Shown piece after piece: positions 42,884 through 55,498 of a DNA stretch of 64,000 bases. The stretch is from Toxorhynchites rutilus septentrionalis. Its lineage: Eukaryota > Arthropoda > Insecta > Diptera > Culicidae. The notes below the pieces were generated by a model, which did not search any database, had not been told where the DNA came from, and saw only the letters and a program-made list of their open reading frames with translations. Position numbers and translations under genes: made by a program. How positions within the stretch are numbered: position 1 is the first letter of the stretch; every line of letters starts with the position of its first letter. The stretch covers positions 106,216,365 through 106,280,364 of the forward strand of contig NC_073745.1 in assembly GCF_029784135.1 (NCBI RefSeq). Direction: 5' to 3'.

Positions 42884-45427
42884 TTAAAAATTTGCTTCTA
42901 AAGGCTTATGATCGGTAATAAGTTCAAATGATCGACCATATAAGTAATAATGGAAGCGTTCAACAGCCCATACGAGAGCCAAAGCCTCTTTTTCTATCTG
43001 CGCATAGCGCATTTCCACATCCGATAAGCTCTTACTGGCGTAAGCTATGATTCTAGCGCCTAGTTTATTGACCTGCATTAAAACTGCCCCCAAACCAACT
43101 GGACTAGCATCCGCCACCAGTTGGGTTCGATCGTCTATATCGAAATAACCCAACGTTGTTGGACAAAGCATATAATTCTTCAATTTTTCAAACGCTTCCT
43201 GCTGTTCAGATCCCCAAACAAAATTCTGCCTCTGTTTCGTTAGTTGACGAAGTGGGTGAGTCAATGTCGCCAAGTTGGGAATAAATTTTCCAACGTAATT
43301 CACTAGCCCCAAAAAACTTCTAACTTCTTCTCCGGTTTTTGGCTCCCGAAAACTACGGATTGATTCCAATTTATCTGTGTCTAGCTTAATGCCTTTCGCT
43401 GACAAAACGTGCCCTAAAAACTTCATCTCGGTTACGCCATAAACGCATTTGCTTTCATTTAGTGCAACATTGCTCTTCTGCAACCTCTGAAGAACTTTTT
43501 CCAGTCGCGAATTATGTTCAGTTTCATTAGCTCCAAACACCATGACGTCATCAATAAAAACTACACATCCGTCGCATCCACTCAGAACCTGTTCCATCGT
43601 TTTCTGGAACAATTCAGGTGCACAGTTTATACCGAACATCAATCGAGTATATCGAAACAATCCTCTTCTTGTGATGAAAGTAGTGATCTCTCGGGACTTC
43701 TGTGAAATTTCTACCCGATGAAAAGCACTTTCTATATCCAATCGAGAGAAAACCTTTGCTTTTGCTAGATGCGGTAGAAAATCTTCAAAAGTTGGTAGTG
43801 GGTGATTTTCTCTCTCGACCGCCTCGTTCGCCCGTCGCATATCCACGCATATACGCACGTCACTACCATCGCCTTTGGGTACAACAACTACTGGAGATAT
43901 CCATTTGGCTGGTTCGTTAACTGGCTCAATAATGCCTTTGCTAAGTAAATCATCGATTTTTCTATCAACCAGTTTTTCTAGTGCCACCGGTATACGCCGG
44001 TATGGTTGAGCAACCGGTACGATGTCGGTTCTGATAGGGATGTCCACGACAATATCTTTGATTGTTCCACGTTTACAGGATCCGTTGGCTTCAATTTCAT
44101 TCACAGGAACGCTTATTCTTAACACTCCCATGTACGTTGCAGTGTCACGACCTATCAAAATTTTACCGTTCCCTTTTATCACATAGAAATTCGTCTCGTC
44201 GCTCACATTACCTAACATGAGCGTTGCACTAAATGCGCCAACCAATAAAAGTGGTTGTCCCCCATAGGCCTTGAATACCTTGGATATTTCACGTCGTTGG
44301 TTTGATACGATGACTTTGTTCCTTTTCAAATACTCCCAGTTGGACTGGCTCATTATATTATATTTGGATCCTGAGTCGATCACCGCAGAAACAGAAACGC
44401 CACCGATCTCACACTGTAGTTCGTTGTCTTCATCACAGGGAGATACATGAAAAATATACTCTGTTTTGTTGCCAATTGAACTATCATCTACATGCTTCAC
44501 GATATGTGAGTCACTATCCTTGCCATCTGTCTTGGAAGTTCTCCAGTTTTCTGGACGTCGGAATCTATCCACTCTATTCAGTTGCTTGCTACGGCACTTT
44601 ATTGCAAAGTGGTTTCTACCACCGCATTTGTTGCACGCTTTCCCTTTTGCTGGGCACTTGTCATCTTTAGCCAGATAACCCATGTAGCCACAGCGATAGC
44701 ATCCAGACTGTCTTGATTCAGAAAAACGAGCCCTCTTGCCAAAATGAGGTACAACATTGACTTCATTGACATCGCTGACGTGTGGTTTAATTGTAGCTTC
44801 ATTTGTAAACGACTTTTCTTGTTGAGCCACAGTTTCGAAGATCTTGGCCATACTCAGTACTTCTTCGAGGCTAACATCACCTCGCTTTAGCAAGTCACGG
44901 CGTAGAATTGCTGATTGGCAGTTTTGTATGATTTGATCTTTAATATTCTCATCCACTTTGTCTTCGAAACCACAACGTTCTGCTTGAACCCGCAACCTAA
45001 TTGTGAATGCATCCATATTTTCACCCCCTTTCTGTTTCATCTGGCGAAATAAATGACGCTCGTACGTCGAATTTTCCTTAGGTAAAAAAAAATCGTTCAG
45101 CTTTGCTTTAGCCTCGTCGAAGCTAGTCATGTTTGGTGTATAGTGGTCTACGTTGAGCAGCGGCCCACGCATGTCCGCTTCTGGTAATTCCGATAATGTC
45201 TCGAATAATTGTTGGACCCCTGGTCCCGCATAATGGAGTAATAAATCCTTTTTCCAGTCCTCATCAGTTATGCGGCTGGCTCGCATCATCGTTTCGAATG
45301 ATCTGAGCCACCTACGCCATTGGATACCAACATCATCGGTGTAAGAAGCATAGTCGAATGCTTGCAACTGCAATCCCAGCGTTCGAATCATTTCTGTAAA
45401 AATATGCAACAAAATAACTGTTACCAT
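42884..45427 (-). pseudogene. Gypsy gag, protease, RT and RNase H (847 codons)
   Basis: Gag is at about 10-220. Two zinc knuckles follow near 243-280: the first (CYRCGYMGYLAKDDKC) has tyrosine where histidine is expected, the second (CNKCGGRNHFAIKC) is normal. The protease motif AVIDSGSKYN is near 350. RT has FIDDVMVFG near 623. RNase H starts near 767 (VADASPVGLGAVL) and ends prematurely at DHKPLEANF through a 1-nt frame change near 42890. The start could be a later ATG, about 12 codons in. Confidence 0.85.
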
Positions 45428-46322
45428 TCAGTCTTCAATTTATTGACCTCGAAAATTTTCTTATTCACAGAATATGAAATAATCACGTAATCACCTAATG
45501 CTATACTTCTTTCAAATGTTACAATTTTTTTCACAGTGTATTCAGTCTAATAAATTTGAGGAAAAAAAACAAAACTATTTACACGATTCAAATATGGTAC
45601 ATATCATTCTAACAAGTTTAATTTTCTGTTTATCACTCTCACATTGTATCCAATTGTCAAACTCATGTCAGTGAATCTTATTGGATTAATACCGAATTTC
45701 ACGCACACATTCTGCCTTCTTATGTATTATCCTTCTACGTATCATTCTAACAAGTTTAGTTTTCTGTTTATCACTCTCACATCGTATCCAATTGTCAAAC
45801 TCATGTCAGTGTGTCTTATTGGATTAATATCGAATTTCACGAATTTCATTCTGCCTTCTTGAGCACCGTCGTTTTCGTCTTCTGAGAATAGTATTATTTT
45901 TTTTTTCACCTACACAACAATGAGATAACATAACCAATCTTCCGCATTGAAGCGTGCATTCGTATACAAAACCTTTTCCTGCTCTTTGGCAGAAATGGAA
46001 TCAGACATTATAACTCCGCATTCAAGCGACTGATCCATTGCAAGTTTTGTTTTTTTCACAGCAATTCCTTCTCCTACTCTTTCGCAGAATGAAATCAGAC
46101 ATTCAAACTCCGCATTTAAGCGACTGACTCATTTCAAAATTCTACATCACATACTTTCTCCTGCTCTTTCGCAGAATGGAATCAGACATTTTACGTCCGC
46201 ATTTAAGCGACTGATCCATCCCAATTTTGATTTCAACGTACAAATTGGCTTCGGGCTGATTTGTTACCTTTTCTATGTGAAATACTCACCCATTGGACTT
46301 GCCATTTTCCTCGTCGCCAAAA
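45428..46322 (-). repeat. Gypsy 5' leader with tandem repeats
   Basis: Two copies of a 138-bp block (ATCATTCTAACAAGTTTA at 45603 and 45741). Three copies of a block of about 92 bp (CTCTTTCGCAGAATGGAATC type, near 45980, 46074 and 46164). The stretch next to the 5' LTR (GGCGACGAGGAAAATGGC on the minus strand) is the likely primer-binding region. Confidence 0.75.
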
Positions 46323-46519
46323 TGTAGTATTCAACTGGTCGATCGGAGAGAGAGGAAATAAAATCGTGAATCCTGGTCGTTGGTCAAAGTACGAATGCCG
46401 TTTATTGTTCCTTCGAGTTAGTGTGTGTGTATTGTTTATAAAGGTAAATTATTATGTAAGGTACTCTAAAGCCAAGATGATTACATTGAGAGGTGAGTAG
46501 TGTGACTGCGGATACTACA
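46323..46519 (-). repeat. Gypsy 5' LTR
   Basis: 197 bp; differs from the other LTR at AAAATCGTG/AAAACCGTG and GTATTG/GTATCG. Confidence 0.9.
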
Positions 46520-46863
46520 CTAAGGTTTCGACGAAAGCATGGTTCAAGGGATTGAATGTAGGTCGTGATTTCATTCGCGTGATATCTCGGCTTATGTCCA
46601 ATCACTACAACCTAAACGCGCATCTCTATCGCATTGGGCTCGCAGCAAACAATCTTTGTGATTGTGGCGATGGCTACCACGACATCGAGCATATTGTCTG
46701 GTCGTGTATCCGGTTCCATGCTGCTCGCTCTCAGCTCTGTAGAGCACTGAGAGCAAAAGGCAGACAATCGGATATCCCCGTCCGGGATATCTTAGGTAGC
46801 CGTGATCCTGATCTTCTGCTTCATCTATACCTGTTCCTCAGAAACGCCGATGTCAACGTTTAA
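46520..46863 (+). pseudogene. LINE ORF2, C-terminal segment
   Basis: Resumes after the gypsy target site. It includes a Cys/His cluster (CDCGDGYHDIEHIVWSC) typical of the C-terminal zinc motif of I, Jockey and related LINEs. Stop at 46863. Confidence 0.85.
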
Positions 46864-47382
46864 TGATGTTTCCTTCGTTGTGTCCCTGTTTCGTATCCCT
46901 CCTATCCGATCTATAAACTTTTACTTAGTCGCGGCAATACATACACACACTCTTTACAGATACACGGGCCAAAGGTTGTGCAGTCCACTGATGATTCAAC
47001 AAAAGCCAAAGGTTGTACCGCTCATGACAACTCTACACGAGCTGATGATTGCGCCGGCTAGTGACCATTCTATCCTGGATTCCTCGAGAAGACGCACCAC
47101 GCTAGATATGGGGTACAGACTAGGGGGGCGTTGCTGATTAATGGTCAGCTGCATCCCAATAGGAAGTATCCCGTGTCGGGCACAGGTACAGATCATTGAA
47201 GACAGCAACATCACAATTACGAAAACACTTGTAATACTAACCTCGAGCCAACCGCGAGTAATCGGTTACATATTACTAACATAGTTATAAGGCAAACATT
47301 GTCGAAATATTGAACTCCCGGCCCCGTCAGGTTGACGCCATATGAGCCTTAATAAAAATATATATTTTGGATAAAAAAAAAA
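46864..47382 (+). other. LINE 3' UTR and A-tail
   Basis: About 500 bp without a long frame, ending AATAAAAATATATATTTTGG then A-rich to 47382, next to the AACTAGCC target duplication. Confidence 0.8.
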
Positions 47383-47698
47383 AACTAGCCCTGATCCGAA
47401 TCATCCAGCTTGAACCGTGAAATTTGGAGAAAAATTCAGACGAATTTCAAATAATTATTTTAGTCGTTGCACCATCTGGTTATAAATCAAATGCCATTCA
47501 TAAAGTCTGTGATTTGATTCTTTCTGGGAACCCTAAATTTAAAAAGCTTGCATTATCTGGAAACGATATGAAAGAACGACATTGGAAATTATTGTTTATA
47601 GAACTGTCACGTCAGAATATATGTTTACCTTTGCTTCCATCGTGTTTCGCGTCTCGTCCTGTTCAGTTTTCTCACGTAAAATTGTTGTTAGCAGCAAA

Positions 47699-48606
47699 AT
47701 GAGTTTTACTTTCGGTAACCCGGTTGCGAGCGTTGCGCCAACGATGGGCACCACCAATCCAGTGACGACCGCCAGTACTGGTTTCGGATTTGGCGCGTCT
47801 ACATTCGGAGTTCCGGCTCTACCACGTCTGCTGCAGCTGCTACCTCATCTAGTGCTCCGACACTTAGTTTCGGTGCAGGTCTTACAGCTACAACTTCGGT
47901 CACAGCAGCATCTACAGCAGCCGGTCAATTAACGTTGGGAAGTTTCACCGCTTCAAATCCAGCAGCTCAGCCGGCGGCAAATTTGACAACGACCACGCAA
48001 ACAACTCAGTCATCTTCGGTATCCGGTACACAGCTGAACTTCTGTCAGTTGGAAGAATTCATAAACAAATGGACGCTCGAGTTGGAGGAACAGGAGAAGC
48101 TTTTTACTAACCAAGCTACCCAGGTGAACGCTTGGGATAAACTTTTGTTGGGCAATGGCGAAAAAATAGTTGCCCTCAATGAGGCTGTCGAGAAGGTGAA
48201 GGCCGAGTAAGATGCAATGGAGCAGGAGCTAGAATTCGTCACTGCTCAGCATACCGATTTGGAGGAGTGTATTATACCGCTCGAGGAGGAACTTTCCAAA
48301 ATCGTTCAGGTTGATATCGAACGAGGCCAAACTTACTCAATGGCGGAAACATTAGACTCGCAGCTCAAACAAATGTCCGAGGATCTCAAGGAAGTGATTG
48401 AACATATAAACGAGTCGAACAAATACTCCGATCCGAGCGATCCTTTGGTGCAGATTGAAAAGATACTAAATGCTCACATGAATTCTCTACAATGGATTGA
48501 ATCATCCACCTCCAGCATAACCACCCGTTTGGAGGAAATTGGTAAAATGCACGATACACTGAGGAAGGATAACGAGCGATCATTTCGGTTGTATTATGAC
48601 AATTAA
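47699..48606 (+). pseudogene. Nup62: Nup62-like pseudogene (U7)
   Basis: Both array-wide lesions are present (TAA at 48208-48210). Private change G to E in VQIEKIL. Confidence 0.9.
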
Positions 48607-49165
48607 AACTCGACATAGTTGGTATTTCAATAAAGATATGTAAATGTTGAAATTAATGTTCTTCTTTTTCATTCAATGATGTTACGCACATTCCACATTA
48701 TAAGCATTGTTCCAACAGTGATCGTCATTTGCTTGTGCACCCCGATGAGGAAAAAATCGAGTGCGAGTTTTGCCACAAAAAGTTCATCGATTCCGGATAT
48801 TTCCTTAGCATTGGCAGATAAATTACTGAGGCACAAATGGTTTTGGCCGAATTTTCTGATTTGACAATACACATATCCTTCCTTTAGAACACTTTTCAAA
48901 CTATTGAACAATTGAAAAATACCGAACAAAACCAAAAACGTTTTCGTTACATTTTTCGTCAATAGTATTTTTTCATTTTACACCATATAAAATCATACCA
49001 TACACATAATAATGTCAGAAAGAAAAATGATGCAAAAGTAGGCCGAAAGCTTTTTCCTTGCATTTTGATTCGATCAAAGCAAGCATTGTGTGTATGGAAT
49101 AACAATGCTCACTGAAGGTTATAACAACAAGAAAAGAGCAAGTAATAGAACCTTCAGCCAGGAAA

Positions 49166-49711
49166 ATGAAGCAAATGACCTTCAAGCCAAGGATTCCCAC
49201 AGGATTAGGAGGCCCCAAAAGTTCTCGGGCCTACCAGGAAGCAGGAGGAGATGGAGGTGGACCAAAAAAAGATCGCTTTCCAGTCGAACCAGCCCACAAT
49301 AAGAAGTACATCTATCCAGATGTGGATTGGATCGAAGATGAAATTCCGCCACCACTTGTGCCGAGCGATAGACCCCAGGTATGGTTTTGGAGCATTGCTC
49401 ATTCGAACATGGATTTTATCGAGAATGAAAGGCCGCTGCCGTTGGTTCCCAATGACACATATCTTCGGGCTGACGACGAGGATGTGTTCGATTGGGAACC
49501 AACTAATTTTTCAGAAATCGAAGATGCCATATTCAGGAAGATGAAAGCTGAAAGAAGTCTTTGGAATATTAGGGCCGAAAATGAAAAATTGAAACAGGAG
49601 AATAAAAAGCTGAAGGCAATGAAAGGAGTGAGTCTCCTAAATTGTTGCTGTTCTAGCTTATTGTTGTGCATGATAGGCGTGGTGGCGAGGGCGGTTTTCA
49701 ATTATTTTTAG
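49166..49711 (+). CDS. 181-aa tail-anchored coiled-coil ORF (U7)
   Basis: Open. Changes from U2 include L17P, R28G, E46K, a Pro-to-Leu change in the second PPPLVP motif (RPLPLVP), E147K and T152M. Confidence 0.5.
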   Translation: MKQMTFKPRIPTGLGGPKSSRAYQEAGGDGGGPKKDRFPVEPAHNKKYIYPDVDWIEDEIPPPLVPSDRPQVWFWSIAHSNMDFIENERPLPLVPNDTYLRADDEDVFDWEPTNFSEIEDAIFRKMKAERSLWNIRAENEKLKQENKKLKAMKGVSLLNCCCSSLLLCMIGVVARAVFNYF

Positions 49712-51610
49712 AATTAATAATTAAGGATGTTTTGTTTTTGTTACGTGTTGTAGAGTTTATTTTAGCTCCTGTTATATTTGTAGATGATTTTTTGGGTTTT
49801 TGGGTTTATTAACTACTTACTTATTTATTATTATTCAATTTTTTAATTGATTTTTTTCAAAATGAAAGGCATCAAATCATGTTTTATAATGCATTGTAGT
49901 TTTAGTGGAATTGTATTAAATATAACATTTTACGAAAAATGATAGGGTTTTTATGCCTTTTTGAGAGAGAACATTTGCGTTGTTCTACTCACAGAGGCTT
50001 TTCCCTATTCAAGAAGATAAAGATTTTAGATGATTTTTTGAGGTTTTTTAGTTTTAAGTCTCGTTGAGGTTTTTAGGCTTAGTAATTTATTTTTTATTCA
50101 TTGCTATTTAAATTTTTAATTGAATTTAATAACATTTAACGAAAAATGATAGGGTTTTTATGCCTTTCTGAGAAAGAATATTGTATTGTTCTACTCACAG
50201 AGGCTTTTCCCTATTCTTAAACAAGAACAATTCTTGATTGTCGAAAAAATATGATTGATTTCAAATAAAACCATTAAAAATGTATTCCATTTTGTTTTAT
50301 TATAATAATTTGCACTAGTCCCTCCAAACGCAAATATCATTTGAAGGGTTTTTTGTCTGCTGTATTCGGCTTTTTTTGTTTTCAAAACAATCAAATCTCT
50401 CTTTTTCTCTTTCTCTTCAACTTTTCCGGTCTCTTCATCTCTCTATCTCTTAATCACTTTATCTGTTCATCTCTTGGTCTTTTGATCTCTTTATCCTTTT
50501 ATCTTTTTATTTCTTTATCTCTTTATCTCTTTATCACTTTATCTCTATATCTCTTTATCTCTTCATCTATTCATCTCTTCATCTCTTTATCTCTTTTCGC
50601 CTTATCTCTTCACCTCATTTATCTCTTTATCTATTTATCTCTTTCTCTCTTTATCTCTGTATCTCTGTATCTTTTTATCTCTTTATCTCTTTATCTTTCT
50701 CTCTTTATCTCTTTCTCTTTTTATCTTTTTCTCTTTTTCTCAATTTATTCCCATCTCTTCATCTCATTCTTATTTGCTCACTTTCGCACTTTGCCACTTT
50801 TTCACATTCTCAGTTTATTATTTTCATCATTTTACTCACTTTCTCACATCCACTTTCACACTTTCCAACATTCGCTCTTTTTTACATTTGTTGTCGGTAA
50901 CGATCTGTACTCACCGTTTCATCAGAATTTTATTGTTCACTAGCTGACCCGCCTAACTTCGTCCCGCCCAGAATGGATTTTTATTGTTATGAATACTTTC
51001 AATCATTCACGTTTTCTTAATAAGTGAACGCTCATAGTAAAAGGAAATTGTAAAAGCTCAATTAGAATCCTTCACAATTTCTTTTTACTATAAACTTAAT
51101 AGAACTTCTACCACATCTCGACATTATAATATTCTCGTATAATATTCATTCATTCTCGTTCAAGATTCTTCAATCACTTGCATTTAGTTTCCACTTCACC
51201 CCCCGATAGGTTGAAATTAATCCACCGAAAATGACTGTAATGAAAGTGGGAGGTGTATGTATGAAATTCAATCACATTTATTATCTTCGAAAATAACTAG
51301 CCCTGATCCGAATCATCCAGCTTGAACCGTGAAATTTGGAGAAAAATTCAGACGAATTTCAAATAATTATTTTAGTCGTTGCACCATCTGGTTATAAATC
51401 AAATGCCATTCATAAAGTCTGTGATTTGATTCTTTCTGGGAACCCTAAATTTAAAAAGCTTGCATTATCTGGAAACGATATGAAAGAACGACATTGGAAA
51501 TTATTGTTTATAGAACTGTCACGTCAGAATATATGTTTACCTTTGCTTCCATCGTGTTTCGCGTCTCGTCCTGTTCAGTTTTCGCACGTAAAATTGTTGT
51601 TAGCAGCAAA

Positions 51611-52518
51611 ATGAGTTTTACTTTCGGTAACCCGGTTGCGAGCGTTGCGCCAACGATGGGCACCACCAATCCAGTGACGACCGCCAGTACTGGTTTCGGA
51701 TTTGGCGCGTCTACATTCGGAGTTCCAGCTCTACCACGTCTGCTGCAGCTGCTACCTCATCTACTGCTCCGACACTTAGTTTCGGTGCAGGTCTTACAGC
51801 TACAACTTCGGTCACAGCAGCATCTACAGCAGCCGGTCAATTAACGTTGGGAAGTTTCACCGCTTCAAATCCAGCAGCTCAGTCGGCGGCAAATTTGACA
51901 ACGACCACGCAAACAACTCAGTCATCTTCGGTATCCGGTACACAGCTGAACTTCTGTCAGTTGGAAGAATTCATAAACAAATGGACGCTCGAGTTGGAGG
52001 AACAGGAGAAGCTTTTTACTAACCAAGCTACCCAGGTGAACGCTTGGGATAAACTTTTGTTGGGCAATGGCGAAAAAATAGTTGCCCTCAATAAGGCTGT
52101 CGAGAAGGTGAAGGCCGAGTAAGATGCAATGGAGCAGGAGCTAGAATTCGTCACTGCTCAGCATACCGATTTGGAGGAGTGTATTATACCGCTCGAGGAG
52201 GAACTTTCCAAAATCGTTCAGGTTGATATCGAACGAGGCCAAACTTATTCAATGGCGGAAACATTAGACTCGCAGCTCAAACAAATGTCCGAGGATCTCA
52301 AGGAAGTGATTGAACATTTAAACGAGTCGAACAAATACTCCGATCCGAGCGATCCTTTGGTGCAGATTGGAAAGATACTAAATGCTCACATGAATTCTCT
52401 ACAATGGATTGAATCATCCACCTCCAGCATAACCACCCGTTTGGAGGAAATTGGTGAAATGCACGATACACTGAGGAAGGATAACGAGCGATCATTTCGG
52501 TTGAATTATGACAATTAA
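51611..52518 (+). pseudogene. Nup62: Nup62-like pseudogene (U8)
   Basis: Both array-wide lesions are present (TAA at 52120-52122), plus E to K in LNKAVEK and K to E in EIGEMH. Confidence 0.9.
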
Positions 52519-53077
52519 AACTCGACATAGTTGGTATTTCAATAAAGATATGTAAATGTTGAAATTAATGTTCTTCTTTTTCATTCAATGATGTTACGCA
52601 CATTCCACATTATAAGCATTGTTCCAACAGTGATCGTCATTTGCTTGTGCTCCCCGATGAGGAAAAAATCGAGTGCGAGTTTTGCCACAAAAAGTTCATC
52701 GATTCCGGATATTTCCTTAGCATTGGCAGATAAATTACTGAGGCACAAATGGTTTCGGCCGAATTTTCTGATTTGACAATACACATATCCTTCCTTTAGA
52801 ACACTTTTCAAACCATTGAACAATTGAAAAATACCGAACAAAACCAAAAACGTTTTCGTTACATTTTTCGTCAATAGTATTTTTTCATTTTACACCATAT
52901 AAAATCATACCATACACATAATAATGTCAGAAAGAAAAATGATGCAAAAGTAGGCCGAAAGCTTTTTCCTTGCATTTTGATTCGATCAAAGCAAGCATTG
53001 TGTGTATGGAATAACAATGCTCACTGAAGGTTATAACAACAAGAAAAGAGCAAGTAATATAACCTTCAGCCAGGAAA

Positions 53078-53623
53078 ATGAAGCAAATGACCTTCAAGCC
53101 AAGGATTCCCACAGGATTAGGAGGCCCCAAAAGTTCTCGGGCCTACCAGGAAGCAGGAGGAGATGGAGGTGGACCAAAAAAAGATCGCTTTCCAGTCGAA
53201 CCAGCCCACAATAAGAAGTACATCTATCCAGATGTGGATTGGATCGAAGATGAAATTCCGCCACCACTTGTGCCGAGCGATAGACCCCAGGTATGGTTTT
53301 GGAGCATTGCTCATTCGAACATGGATTTTATCGAGAATGAAAGGCCGCCGCCGTTGGTTCCCAATGACACATATCTTCGGGCTGACGACGAGGATGTGTT
53401 CGATTGGGAACCAACTAATTTTTCAGAAATCGAAGATGCCATATTCAGGAAGATGAAAGCTGAAAGAAGTCTTTGGAATATTAGGGCCGAAAATGAAAAA
53501 TTGAAACAGGAGAATAAAAAGCTGAAGGCAATGAAAGGAGTGAGTCTCCTAAATTGTTGCTGTTCTAGCTTATTGTTGTGCATGATAGGCGTGGTGTCGA
53601 GGGCGGTTTTTAATTATTTTTAG
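53078..53623 (+). CDS. 181-aa tail-anchored coiled-coil ORF (U8)
   Basis: Open; like U7 but with the PPPLVP motif restored and A-to-S near the C-terminus (VVSRAVFNYF). Confidence 0.5.
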   Translation: MKQMTFKPRIPTGLGGPKSSRAYQEAGGDGGGPKKDRFPVEPAHNKKYIYPDVDWIEDEIPPPLVPSDRPQVWFWSIAHSNMDFIENERPPPLVPNDTYLRADDEDVFDWEPTNFSEIEDAIFRKMKAERSLWNIRAENEKLKQENKKLKAMKGVSLLNCCCSSLLLCMIGVVSRAVFNYF

Positions 53624-55498
53624 AATTAATAATAAAGGATGTTTTGTTTTTGTTACGTGTTGTAGAGTTTATTTTAGCTCCTGTTATATTTTTAGATGAT
53701 TTTTTGGGTTTATTAACTAATTACTTACTTATTATTATTCAATTTTTTAATTGAATTTTTCAAAATGAAAGCCATCAAATCATGTTTTATAATGCATTGT
53801 AGTTTTAGTGGAATTGTATTAAATATAACATTTTACGAAAAATGATAGGGTTTTTATGCCTTTTTGAGAGAGAACATTTGCGTTGTTCTACTCACAGAGG
53901 CTTTTCCCTATTCAAAAAGATAAAGATTTTAGATGATTTTTTGAGGTGTTTTAGTTTTTAGTCTCGTTGAGGTTTTTAGGTTTAGTAATTTATTTTTTAT
54001 TCATTGCTATTTAAATTTTTAATTGAATTTAATAACATTTAACGAAAAATGATAGGGTTTTTATGCCTTTCTGAGAAAGAATATTGTATTGTTCTACTCA
54101 CAGAGGCTTTTCCCTATTCTTAAACAAGAACAATTCTTGATTGTCGAAAAAATATGATTGATTTCAAATAAAACCATTAAAAATGTATTCCATTTTGTTT
54201 TATTATAATAATTTGCACTAGTCCCTCCAAACGCAAATATCATTTGAAGGGTTTTTTGTCTGCTGTATTCGGCTTTTTTTGTTTTCAAAACAATCAAATC
54301 TCTCTTTTTCTCTTTCTCTTCAACTTTTCCGGTCTCTTCATCTCTCTATCTCTTAATCACTTCATCTGTTCATCTCTTGGTCTTTTGATCTCTTTATCCT
54401 TTTATCTTTTTATTTCTTTATCTCTTTATCACTTTATCTCTTTATTTCTTTATCTCTATATCTCTTTATCTCTTCATCTATTCATCTCTTCATCTCTTTA
54501 TCTCCTTTCGCCTTATCTCTTCACCTCATTTATCTCTTTATCTATTTATCTCTTTCTCTCTGTATCTCTGTATCTTTTTATCTCTTTATCTTTCTCTCTT
54601 TATCTCTTTCTCTTTTTATCTTTTTCTCTTTTTCTCAATTTATTCCCATCTCTTCATCTCATTCTTATTTTCTCACTTTCGCACTTTGCCACTTTTTCAC
54701 ATTCTCAGTTTATTATTTTCATCAATTTACTCACTTTCTCACATCCACTTTCACACTTTCCAACATTCGCTCTTTTTTACATTTGTTGTCGGTAACGATC
54801 TGTACTCACCGTTTCATCAGGATTTTATTGTTCACTAGCTGACCCGCCTAACTTCGTCCCGCCCAGAATGGATTTTTATTGTTATGAATACTTTCAATCA
54901 TTCACGTTTTCCTAATAAGTGAACGCTCATAGTAAAAGGAAATTGTAAAAGCTCAATTAGAATCCTTCACAATTTCTTTTTACTTAATAGAACTTCTACC
55001 AATTCTCGTCATTATAATATTCTCGTATAATATTCATTCATTCTCGTTCAAGATTCTTCAATCACTTGCATTTAGTTTCCACTTCACCCCCCGATAGGTT
55101 GAAATTAATCCACCGAAAATGACTGTAGTGAAAGTGAGAGGTGTATGTATGAAATTCAATCACATTTATTATCTTCGAAAATAACTAGCCCTTATCCGAA
55201 TCATCCAACTTGAACCGTGAAATTTGGAAAAAAATTCAGACGAATTTCAAATAATTATTTTAGTCGTTGCACCATCTGGTTATAAATCAAATGCCATTCA
55301 TAAAGTCTGTGATTTGATTCTTTCTGGGAACCCTAAATTTAAAAAGCTTGCATTATCTGGAAACGATATGAAAGAACGACATTGGAAATTATTGTTTATA
55401 GAACTGTCACGTCAGAATATATGTTTACCTTTGCTTCCATCGTGTTTCGCGTCTCGTCCTGTTCAGTTTTCGCACGTAAAATTGTTGTTAGCAGCAAA

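Larger units (their letters stand above)
41101..46519 (-). mobile_element. Ty3/gypsy retrotransposon, minus strand, broken pol
   Basis: 5419 bp. 197-bp LTRs (41101-41297 and 46323-46519) have inverted ends TGTAGTAT...ATACTACA and differ at two positions I can see. Target duplication CTAAG (41096-41100 and 46520-46524). The minus-strand order gag, protease, RT, RNase H, integrase is that of Ty3/gypsy; details suggest a Mag-like lineage, which is an inference. A polypurine tract precedes the 3' LTR (41298-41330 region). Confidence 0.92.
28149..47382 (+). mobile_element. I-clade LINE with four nested insertions
   Basis: Non-LTR retrotransposon inserted in the array spacer. Target duplication AACTAGCC (28141-28148 and 47383-47390), with an A-tail just before 47383. 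It has a gag-like ORF1 with three zinc knuckles, then ORF2 with an AP-endonuclease, reverse transcriptase and RNase H; RNase H points to the I group (MosquI-like in mosquitoes). It spans 19.2 kb, of which only about 6.0-6.1 kb is LINE. The rest is element X (twice), a copia element and a gypsy element. ORF2 has several frameshifts, so it is dead. Confidence 0.9.
47420..51331 (+). repeat. Array unit U7 (3912 bp)
   Basis: First complete unit after the LINE. The Nup62 part resembles U2-U6, but the 181-codon ORF and the 3' half carry variants typical of U8-U10 (GGPKSS, EAGGDGG), so it looks transitional. Confidence 0.95.
51332..55219 (+). repeat. Array unit U8 (3888 bp)
   Basis: Groups with U9 and U10 and with U1 at several sites (for example GAACATTTAAACGAG where U2-U7 have GAACATATAAACGAG). 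Confidence 0.95.
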
